A stretch of DNA of 6,542 nucleotides. It comes from Patescibacteria group bacterium. GTDB taxonomy: Bacteria; Patescibacteriota; Microgenomatia; UBA10105; UBA927. Both the position numbers and the translations under genes were made by a program. The stretch spans positions 1 to 6,542 of the forward strand of contig DPYI01000063.1 of NCBI GenBank assembly GCA_003545435.1, written 5' to 3'. The notes under the pieces were generated by a model that saw nothing but the letters and a program-made list of their open reading frames with translations, ran no database searches and had not been told where the DNA came from. Shown in pieces: positions 1-4,391 of this stretch; position 1 is the first letter of the stretch; each line of letters begins with the position of its first letter.

Positions 1-567
1 CAGAGGTTTGGATTTGCTCCTACTCTTCGTGAAATAGGCAATTCCATGGGAATTACGTCTGTCGCGACCATCCACGAGCACGTAGAAAAATTACGGCAAA
101 AGGGATTTATCAAAAAACTTGACGGAACGGCCCGCGGACTTGAGATTATTAAAGAAAACTACCGGTCCGGATCCAACCAGTCCGCTGTCGAACTACCTGT
201 ATTGGGTTTTATTGCAGCCGGTGTTCCCTTAGAGCCGTATACTGACCCGAACTATTATGTGGGGGTCGCTCCGCACATGATATCGTCCGGCAAGGCAAAC
301 TACATTTTGCAGGTCAAAGGGAAATCCATGATTGATGACGGCATTATGGACGGGGATTTCGTCATTGTTCAGCATCAGCAGGATGCCCAGAACGGCGATA
401 TCGTGGTAGCGCTCCTTCCCAACGGATGTGCGACGCTGAAGCGTATTTATTTTGAGAAAGATCGTATCAAGCTTATGCCAGCAAATGCTGCTATGTCCCC
501 CATTTTTACGACCCATGTCAAAATCCAGGGCAAGGTCGTCGGGCTTTTGAGAAAATATACAAATTAG
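1..567 (+). CDS. lexA: LexA repressor, 5'-truncated by window edge
   Basis: This is the SOS-response repressor, a DNA-binding protein that cleaves itself when RecA filaments form. The frame is open from base 1, so the first 20 or so residues lie outside the window and the ATG at 46 is internal. The visible N-terminal part (PTLREIGNSMG, then SVATIHEHVEKLRQKG) is the LexA winged helix-turn-helix with its recognition helix. The C-terminal part is the S24 peptidase fold. The Ala-Gly cleavage bond is in GFIAAGV (codons at 217-222). The catalytic Ser is in KGKSMID (codon 325-327) and the catalytic Lys in ATLKR (codon 439-441), so cleavage chemistry should be intact. About 188 residues are visible, which fits a full-length family member minus its start. 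GC is about 50% in a counted line (181-240), higher than the downstream TA genes. The promoter and any self-regulatory SOS box are not in the window. Confidence 0.96.
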   Translation, partial: QRFGFAPTLREIGNSMGITSVATIHEHVEKLRQKGFIKKLDGTARGLEIIKENYRSGSNQSAVELPVLGFIAAGVPLEPYTDPNYYVGVAPHMISSGKANYILQVKGKSMIDDGIMDGDFVIVQHQQDAQNGDIVVALLPNGCATLKRIYFEKDRIKLMPANAAMSPIFTTHVKIQGKVVGLLRKYTN

Positions 568-821
568 AAAGAATTTTGAAGTTAAAAATGCTATTTTCCT
601 CTTACTTCCCATTTCAAATAATTGAATGAAAGATGATTAGCTTCGAGTGCAACTTCAAAAAGTCAGGGATTCAAATATAGGGTTTTCAAACGATAAAACC
701 ACAAAAGAAAAATTAGCATTCATTTAATTTTGATATATTGATAAATGGTAGAGTGTGTTATGATAGATATAGAGCTAATTGACAGAGTGCTTAATAAAAG
801 TTATCATAGCAATCCAAACCT
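568..821. other. AT-rich intergenic region between lexA and the TA module
   Basis: This 254-bp stretch has no convincing full-sized gene. It holds a 10-bp perfect inverted repeat with a long spacer (574-583 TTTTGAAGTT and 651-660 AACTTCAAAA) and a 6-bp hairpin (681-686 GGTTTT, 695-700 AAAACC). Neither is followed by a T-run on either strand, so I see no clear rho-independent terminator for lexA. The last 90 bp hold candidate promoter boxes and a short open frame leading into the antitoxin gene. Confidence 0.6.
731..764 (+). promoter_or_regulatory. Candidate extended -10 promoter(s) for the TA operon
   Basis: Two extended -10 boxes lie just upstream of the DUF433 gene. TGATATATT at 731-739 (TG, one base, TATATT) would start transcription near 746. 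TGTTATGAT at 756-764 (TG, one base, TATGAT) would start near 771, about 50 bases before the antitoxin ATG. A TTGATA at 738-743 sits only 15 bp upstream of the second -10, a short but possible -35 spacing. The region is AT-rich, so either match could be chance. The choice matters because only the first promoter would include the small ORF at 760-825. Confidence 0.4.
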
Positions 822-825
822 ATGA
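760..825 (+). CDS. Possible 21-codon upstream ORF, doubtful
   Basis: An open frame of 21 sense codons (MIDIELIDRV at its start) ends at TGA 823-825, which overlaps the ATG of the antitoxin gene (ATGA, 822-825). It could also start in frame at ATG 745. The antitoxin ATG has no Shine-Dalgarno sequence in front of it, so coupled re-initiation from this frame would be one way to translate it. A weak purine stretch (GGTAGAG, 747-753) precedes ATG 760. Against it, the frame is short, its ATG overlaps one of the candidate -10 boxes, and an ATGA overlap is easily produced by chance when codon 2 begins with A. I do not recognise the peptide. Confidence 0.2.
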   Translation: MIDIELIDRVLNKSYHSNPNL

Positions 826-1031
826 AAAAATATATTATTTCTGATCCGAATATACTTGGCGGAACTCCAATTATTGCTGGTACAAGAATTCCTGCAAAGC
901 GTATACTTTACTTATTTCGAGATGGATATACTATCGAAGCAATTCATGAAGATTATCCACAGTTGAGTGTTGAGGTTATTGATAAAGTTATCGACGAAAT
1001 TATTCAAAATCTCGAAGCTTGTCGAGCATGA
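822..1031 (+). CDS. DUF433 family antitoxin
   Basis: This 69-residue protein carries the DUF433 signature: a short N-terminal strand with the ISDPNILGGTPIIAGTRIPA motif (residues 6-25), followed by helices (GYTIEAIHEDYPQLS and a C-terminal helix) that form a small helix-turn-helix-like domain. DUF433 proteins are usual partners of DUF5615/PIN-like toxins (VapB45-type pairs). They are thought to neutralise the toxin and to repress their own promoter. The gene overlaps the following toxin gene by 4 bp (ATGA, 1028-1031), the expected antitoxin-first order. The length is normal for the family. There is no Shine-Dalgarno sequence before the ATG. GC is about 32% in a counted line (901-960), well below lexA, consistent with horizontal gain. 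The family is clear; activity in this organism is inferred. Confidence 0.9.
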   Translation: MKKYIISDPNILGGTPIIAGTRIPAKRILYLFRDGYTIEAIHEDYPQLSVEVIDKVIDEIIQNLEACRA

Positions 1032-1369
1032 AAAGATGTAAATTACTTCTGGATGAAAATTTGCCTCCAAGAACAAAATTCACTAGGCTAAATAATCGAT
1101 TTAATATTAAACACATTGTCCATGATTATCATAAATCAGGAATATCAGATAGAGAAATATTCAAAGTAGCAGAACGGCAAGAAAGGATAATTCTTACCCT
1201 TAATGAAAGAGATTTCATAGGTAATTCTCGTAGAAAGTCCGGTTTAATAGGGTTATCTCCAAATCTAAGTACAGAAGATATTGATAAAAAAGTCACTTCA
1301 ATTCTAACAAAACATAAGAAATGCTATCTCATTGGTAAATTTATTCATGTCGGGAAAAATAATTTGTAA
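1028..1369 (+). CDS. DUF5615 family PIN-like toxin
   Basis: This 113-residue protein resembles DUF5615 (Mut7-C/PIN-like) proteins, the toxin half of DUF433/DUF5615 pairs and probably an RNase. The diagnostic N-terminus LLLDENLPPR (residues 6-15) gives the first acidic pair D9-E10. SGISDREIF (37-45) supplies D41, and IILTLNERDFIG (54-65) supplies D62 at the end of the central strand, matching the usual 'LTxDxDF' segment. Together these could form the metal site of a PIN nuclease. I chose the ATG at 1028 rather than the in-frame TTG at 1019 because it forms the classical ATGA overlap with the antitoxin stop and puts the LLLDEN strand at the usual distance from the start. No frameshift is seen. 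The 3' end faces the convergent wHTH gene across 12 bp. The RNA target is unknown. Confidence 0.87.
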   Translation: MKRCKLLLDENLPPRTKFTRLNNRFNIKHIVHDYHKSGISDREIFKVAERQERIILTLNERDFIGNSRRKSGLIGLSPNLSTEDIDKKVTSILTKHKKCYLIGKFIHVGKNNL

Positions 1370-1381
1370 TTAACTTCTTTA

Positions 1382-2062
1382 TCACACACCGCCCAATATG
1401 TAATTAGAGGTGACGGTGTAGCTTTGATATGAAAGAGTGTCGTTTTTAAGAATACAAAAATCAATTTCCGGCCAACGATTGGGAAGATGTTTGATTTTTT
1501 CAACAGTCATCCAATGGATTCCCTTTTTCAGCTTTATGTGATCATATTGAGTTTTATTGACGGCAACGTCATATATAGCAAACGCATCATCAAACAGAAT
1601 TTCTCCGGAAGAGGTTTTGACTGTTTTTACATGAAGGCTCCGGAAAGAAAAATACTTCGGATCAAGCGCAAACTGGGTATTCCCTTTAAACGTGCGAGAA
1701 AGAGCGGATTCAATCTGTTCTCCAAACCACGGTTTTCCACTCGGTAGATTGTAGAAATTTATCGTTCCTTGCAGATGTTCTTTGATGAGATACTTGCCTT
1801 CATACTTGCAAAGAAAACCAAGAAAAAACGTTTTGAATCCTTTATCTTCCAATTCTGTAAGGTCATAGGTAGTAATTGTTTGTATTCCTTGTAGAGTAAT
1901 TGTATACAGATTTCCTTCCTTTTTAATGAAATTTTTGGCAAGCAGTTGCTTGAGGTGAAACACAATATTATCATCGTAATTGTACCCGCGCGTGAGCACG
2001 CTATATTTTTGGCTGTTTTGGGAAAGCAGGCGTTTGAGGAGAATTTTTTGAATGTCGTGCAT
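1382..2062 (-). CDS. Winged-helix protein with degenerate Nudix-like domain
   Basis: The protein has 226 residues from the chosen start. Residues 1 to about 65 (MHDIQKILLKRLL ... VFHLKQLLAKNFIKKEGNLYTIT) look like a winged-helix DNA-binding domain. Residues about 75 to 200 look like a Nudix fold: the strand pattern FFLGFLCKYEGKYLI, then GKPWFGEQIESALSRTF (109-125) at the Nudix-box position, then GIHWMTVEKIKHLP like the family's C-terminal segment. The box keeps the first Gly and Glu and the Arg (R123), but the Glu residues of the REUXEE core that bind metal are replaced (RTFKGN). I therefore expect ligand sensing rather than hydrolysis. The ATG at 2062 is preferred to the in-frame GTG at 2095 because a TATAAT box lies between them and would begin transcription at about the ATG. 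The ligand and target are unknown, and the regulator role is inferred. Confidence 0.75.
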   Translation of the reverse strand: MHDIQKILLKRLLSQNSQKYSVLTRGYNYDDNIVFHLKQLLAKNFIKKEGNLYTITLQGIQTITTYDLTELEDKGFKTFFLGFLCKYEGKYLIKEHLQGTINFYNLPSGKPWFGEQIESALSRTFKGNTQFALDPKYFSFRSLHVKTVKTSSGEILFDDAFAIYDVAVNKTQYDHIKLKKGIHWMTVEKIKHLPNRWPEIDFCILKNDTLSYQSYTVTSNYILGGV

Positions 2063-2068
2063 GCGTTT

Positions 2069-2074
2069 ATTATA
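2069..2074 (-). promoter_or_regulatory. -10 box for the wHTH/Nudix-like gene (leaderless)
   Basis: A perfect TATAAT on the minus strand ends 6 bases before the ATG at 2062. Transcription would begin at or within a base or two of that ATG, giving a leaderless mRNA. The best -35 is poor (GTGACT at 2095-2090, spacer 15). The box lies inside the frame if the GTG at 2095 were used, which argues for the shorter protein. Confidence 0.5.
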
Positions 2075-2121
2075 GCGGATTTTTGGAGTAGTCACTTACT
2101 CTATTTTAAGATTACGGAAAT

Positions 2122-2130
2122 TGGTATAGT
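2122..2130 (+). promoter_or_regulatory. Extended -10 promoter for the VOC/glycosylase unit
   Basis: TGGTATAGT (TG, one base, TATAGT) lies 26 bp upstream of the GTG start at 2157, with transcription expected near 2137. That leaves a 5' leader of about 20 nt containing the Shine-Dalgarno sequence. No good -35 is seen, as is common for extended -10 promoters. It is divergent to the minus-strand promoter at 2069-2074, so the two genes share about 50 bp of control region. Confidence 0.5.
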
Positions 2131-2143
2131 AGTAGCATGAAAT

Positions 2144-2150
2144 GGAGGTG
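2144..2150 (+). promoter_or_regulatory. Shine-Dalgarno site fixing the VOC start at GTG 2157
   Basis: GGAGGTG is a near-perfect Shine-Dalgarno sequence, with GGAGG ending 8 bases before GTG 2157. The in-frame ATG at 2142-2144 overlaps this site and lies only about 5 bases after the predicted transcription start, so it is unlikely to be used. Confidence 0.7.
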
Positions 2151-2156
2151 ATTGGT

Positions 2157-2534
2157 GTGTTCAAAAAAATCGACAATATTCTTTTGTTTGTAAAGGATTT
2201 AAAAACATCACTCGTCTTTTATAAAGATAAGCTTGGGTTGAGTGTAAAAACTAAGGAAGAAGGATATATTGAGTTTGAGTTGAGCGGGGTAATACTCGGG
2301 TTAGTCGAAAAAGAAGAGGCTGCGAACATGATCAGCAAAGACGTGGTTATGGGGTCACACGGAACTGCACGCCCCTTTTCTTTAGCAGTTACGGTAGAGG
2401 ATGTTGATAAAACATATGAAGTACTTGTTGGGCATGGTATCAGGTTTGTCAAAAAACCTTTTACACAATCGTGGGGTCAACGGACAGCCTATTTTGAAGA
2501 CCCGGATGGGAATATCTGGGAAATTCATGCGTAA
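2157..2534 (+). CDS. VOC superfamily protein (glyoxalase/bleomycin-resistance fold)
   Basis: This 125-residue protein shows the paired beta-alpha-beta-beta-beta modules of the vicinal oxygen chelate fold. The first module is IDNILLFVKDLKTSLVFYKD, then the strands YIEFEL and VILGLV. The second is FSLAVTVEDVDKTYEVLVGHG, ending in the hallmark YFEDPDGNIWEIH (residues 112-124). Of the usual metal ligands, a His is available at H68 and a Glu at E122 in the last strand. The first-strand His is replaced by Asn/Asp (D6-N7), so metal-dependent enzyme activity is uncertain and a binding role is possible. The GTG start at 2157 is chosen from the Shine-Dalgarno site and the natural N-terminus MFKKIDN. 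It is 6 bp upstream of the glycosylase gene and probably co-transcribed with it. The substrate cannot be told from sequence. Confidence 0.88.
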   Translation: MFKKIDNILLFVKDLKTSLVFYKDKLGLSVKTKEEGYIEFELSGVILGLVEKEEAANMISKDVVMGSHGTARPFSLAVTVEDVDKTYEVLVGHGIRFVKKPFTQSWGQRTAYFEDPDGNIWEIHA

Positions 2535-2540
2535 TGTTTT

Positions 2541-3518
2541 ATGAAGCTGTCATATAAAATCATTCAAGAACTCCACCCGGATGTGCCATTCAACTTTGAC
2601 GCGACGTTTTATAAACCCGCACATTTCCCTTCCGGCGATAACACATGGAAATCTGGTACACGTTGGCAAACGTTCCGATTTGCTGGAAAAAATTTAGGAG
2701 TCATATTTAAAAATACGGGATCTACAAATAATCCCACGATCAGAGTTGAAATCTATAGCTCCAGAAAGTTATCAGAAGATCTTGTAATTACATTTTTAAA
2801 TGAAATCAAATACAGGTATAATCTTGATTTAGATGTAATGGATTTCTATAAACGGTTTACCACTGATATTATCGTTGGTCCTGCGATCAAAAGACTTTAC
2901 GGCATGCGCCCTGGACACCAAGACTCACTTTACGAATATCTCATCATTGGAATTGTGTTGCAAAATTGTACCGTTGCCCGATCTATCCAAATGATGCAGA
3001 TTTTATTTGAGAAATACGGGACACAGGTAAAATATGCTGGAAAAAAGTTGTGGTGTTTTTGGGAACCTGGTGGTCTAAAAAACGTTAGTGAAAATGAACT
3101 TCGGGATTTAAAACTGGGGTACCGTGCAAAGTCTATAAAAAAGATTGATGATCAATTTGTAAACGGTAAAATGGATGAAATTGCATTACGAAGAGAGGAT
3201 GTCGAAACGCAAAAGAAGGAACTGCTGAAACTTTTTGGCGTTGGCCCTGCTACTGTTTGGTATCTTTTGTTTGACGTATTTCATCAATACGATTTTTTTT
3301 CTCTCATTTCTCCTTGGGAGCAAAAAATTTATTCTAAGCTTTTCTTTCATAGGGATAGTGAACTTTCTGTTCCTGTCGCGAAGTTGATAGCGTATTTCAA
3401 AAGATTTAAACCCTATCAGCAGTTGGCGGTGAATTACGTTTGGGAAGACCTATGGTGGCAACACAAGAAAAAGCCAATTCCGTGGCTTAAGAAAGAAATA
3501 CGAAATGGCGCTATCTGA
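2541..3518 (+). CDS. HhH-GPD DNA glycosylase, AlkA/OGG1-like, divergent active site
   Basis: This 325-residue protein is built like an AlkA/OGG1 base-excision-repair glycosylase. Residues about 17-100 match the N-terminal AlkA/OGG domain (FNFDATFYKPAHFPSGD, then WQTFRF and LGVIFKNTG). Residues about 128-270 are the helical HhH-GPD core: EYLIIGIVLQNCTVARSI (132-149), where the family has its 'QQ' helix, then ELRDLKLGYRAKSI (186-199), as in OGG1/AlkA. The helix-hairpin-helix is KELLKLFGVGPATVWYLLFD (226-245). The usual catalytic Asp in a 'PVD' or 'ADD' motif after the hairpin is not seen. Instead the segment is FFSLISPWEQKIYSKLFF (252-269), where E260 is the only nearby acid. A Trp/Lys-rich tail follows. 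It follows the VOC gene by 6 bp without its own Shine-Dalgarno site, which suggests coupled expression. The fold is secure; the lesion specificity is unknown. Confidence 0.82.
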   Translation: MKLSYKIIQELHPDVPFNFDATFYKPAHFPSGDNTWKSGTRWQTFRFAGKNLGVIFKNTGSTNNPTIRVEIYSSRKLSEDLVITFLNEIKYRYNLDLDVMDFYKRFTTDIIVGPAIKRLYGMRPGHQDSLYEYLIIGIVLQNCTVARSIQMMQILFEKYGTQVKYAGKKLWCFWEPGGLKNVSENELRDLKLGYRAKSIKKIDDQFVNGKMDEIALRREDVETQKKELLKLFGVGPATVWYLLFDVFHQYDFFSLISPWEQKIYSKLFFHRDSELSVPVAKLIAYFKRFKPYQQLAVNYVWEDLWWQHKKKPIPWLKKEIRNGAI

Positions 3519-3532
3519 AAGATAAATTATAT

Positions 3533-3562
3533 TACTGTAAATGAATCGATTGAATTACAGTA
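3533..3562. repeat. 30-bp imperfect palindrome between convergent genes, possible terminator
   Basis: The arms TACTGTAA (3533-3540) and TTACAGTA (3555-3562) are perfectly inverted around a central palindrome AATCGATT (3544-3551). Only two of the 15 symmetric pairs mismatch. It lies in the 57-bp gap between the ends of the glycosylase gene and dedA. On the minus strand the hairpin is followed by a moderately T-rich stretch, and on the plus strand by purines, so it would serve dedA better. The stem is AT-rich and has no true U-run, so it is a weak terminator candidate. Confidence 0.4.
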
Positions 3563-3575
3563 GAAAGAAAGATAT

Positions 3576-4235
3576 CTATCTTCCCGTAATCCTTCGTATG
3601 ATGTTGTAGCGGATGAAGTGTTTTATGCTTTCCCGCCTCTCTGGGTCATTGAGCGCGTGGATAAGAAGCGGTGCTAAAGATCCGATAATGATAAGAAAAA
3701 TAACATATTCGTAGTTGTGTTTCACAAAAGGGATATTTCCCAGAAAGTATCCCAGTGATATAAGCCCCACGGTCCAGAGGAATCCTCCGATGATATTAAA
3801 CAACAAAAAAGTCCGATACCGCATTTTTACCGTCCCTGCAATAATCGGTACAAACGTTCTCACAAAGGGAATAAATCTGGCAAACACAATTGTTTTTGAG
3901 CCGTTTTTTTCATAAAATTTTTGTGCGCTTACAAGATGATGTTTTTTAAAAAGCAAGGAATCCTCTTTTTTAAAAAGCGCTTCCCCTACTTTTGCACCGA
4001 ACCAATACCCCACCGCAACACCAAGTACTGCGCCCATAAAGGCAACAACGCAAAGGGTCGGATAATCTAAAAGACCCTGAGATGCTAAAACGCCTGCAGT
4101 AAAAAGAAGACTGTCTCCTGGCAGAAAAAATCCGAAAAAAAGTCCTGATTCGGCAAAAAGCACCAAAAATATTCCCAGGAGTCCAGCAGTTTTAATAAGA
4201 AGTTCAGGTTTGAGAAGAATTAATAATTGATCCAT
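3576..4235 (-). CDS. DedA family membrane protein
   Basis: This is a 219-residue integral membrane protein of the DedA/SNARE-associated (VTT) family, whose studied members act as undecaprenyl-phosphate or phospholipid flippases/scramblases and support envelope homeostasis. Hydrophobic segments lie at about residues 16-38 (with re-entrant character), 43-80, 115-160 and 180-200. The family motifs are intact: E29 in FAESGLFFG, D41 in FFLPGDSLL, R119 and R125 in FARFIPFVRTF, then VPIIAGTVKMRYRTF and the GYFLG segment. These match the acidic and Arg residues shown to be essential in E. coli YqjA/YghB. The ATG at 4235 is chosen because GGAGGAGGA stands 3 bases upstream. A longer frame to 4334 runs through the structured leader and adds no family sequence. 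It diverges from rsmI and is probably controlled by its folded leader (see 4239-4279). Confidence 0.93.
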   Translation of the reverse strand: MDQLLILLKPELLIKTAGLLGIFLVLFAESGLFFGFFLPGDSLLFTAGVLASQGLLDYPTLCVVAFMGAVLGVAVGYWFGAKVGEALFKKEDSLLFKKHHLVSAQKFYEKNGSKTIVFARFIPFVRTFVPIIAGTVKMRYRTFLLFNIIGGFLWTVGLISLGYFLGNIPFVKHNYEYVIFLIIIGSLAPLLIHALNDPERRESIKHFIRYNIIRRITGR

Positions 4236-4238
4236 AAA

Positions 4239-4279
4239 TCCTCCTCCGTCAGATACCGTACGGTACCTGACTACGGAGG
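4239..4279 (-). promoter_or_regulatory. dedA ribosome-binding site inside a strong RNA hairpin
   Basis: Read as dedA mRNA, CCUCCG (4279-4274) can pair with CGGAGG (4248-4243). Inside it, UCAG (4270-4267) pairs with CUGA (4252-4249), a G-U pair follows (4266/4253), and UACC/GGUA closes on a GUAC tetraloop. That is about 15 base pairs with one 3-nt bulge (UAG). The 3' strand of the stem is the first half of the double Shine-Dalgarno GGAGGAGGA (4247-4239) used by the ATG at 4235. The hairpin would partly hide it, with CCUCC acting as an anti-Shine-Dalgarno. The same bases form a DNA palindrome (4248-4271, one mismatched pair) that could instead be an operator. Confidence 0.6.
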
Positions 4280-4285
4280 GATTGA

Positions 4286-4329
4286 TGGTTGGTAAGTTCG
4301 CGAATAAGAATTTACTCACTAACCAACCA
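4286..4329. repeat. 12-bp inverted repeat upstream of the dedA hairpin
   Basis: The arms TGGTTGGTAAGT (4286-4297) and ACTAACCAACCA (4318-4329) are complementary except for one A-A pair, with a 20-nt loop. In the dedA mRNA this would form a second hairpin immediately 5' of the ribosome-binding-site hairpin. It is not followed by a T-run on either strand, so it is not a terminator. A weak extended -10 for dedA (TGCTATTTT on the minus strand, 4344-4336) would begin transcription almost at the first base of this hairpin. Confidence 0.45.
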
Positions 4330-4370
4330 ATCAAAAAAATAGCACTATCATGTGTTCATAACACTTCCAA

Positions 4371-4379
4371 TGCTATAAT
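4371..4379 (+). promoter_or_regulatory. rsmI: Extended -10 promoter for rsmI, near-leaderless
   Basis: TGCTATAAT is a perfect extended -10. Transcription should start near 4386, about 6 bases before the ATG at 4392, leaving no room for a Shine-Dalgarno site. A short dyad GTGTT-CAT-AACAC (4352-4364) overlaps the -35 area, where no TTGACA-like box is present. Confidence 0.7.
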
Positions 4380-4391
4380 ACATAAGATTAT

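Noticed and set aside
229..612. 127-codon minus-strand open frame across lexA
   Set aside because: It is antisense to the peptidase domain of a clearly conserved lexA and its translation has no recognisable motif.
574..660. 10-bp inverted repeat downstream of lexA as a terminator or attachment site
   Set aside because: The arms are AT-rich, separated by 67 bp, and have no U-run or flanking duplication. It may be chance in this composition.
568..821. LexA-binding SOS box near lexA or upstream of the glycosylase unit
   Set aside because: I looked for GAAC-N-GTTC and CTGT-N-ACAG dyads in the intergenic regions and found none. The LexA operator of this lineage is unknown and the lexA promoter is outside the window.
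1487..1974. Open frames at 1487-1747 (+) and 1759-1974 (-)
   Set aside because: They overlap the wHTH/Nudix-like gene in other frames, and that gene has the better domain match and promoter.
4236..4334. N-terminal extension of DedA to the start at 4334
   Set aside because: The extra 33 codons run through two inverted repeats and the Shine-Dalgarno site GGAGGAGGA, which serves ATG 4235. The family's natural N-terminus begins near MDQLL.
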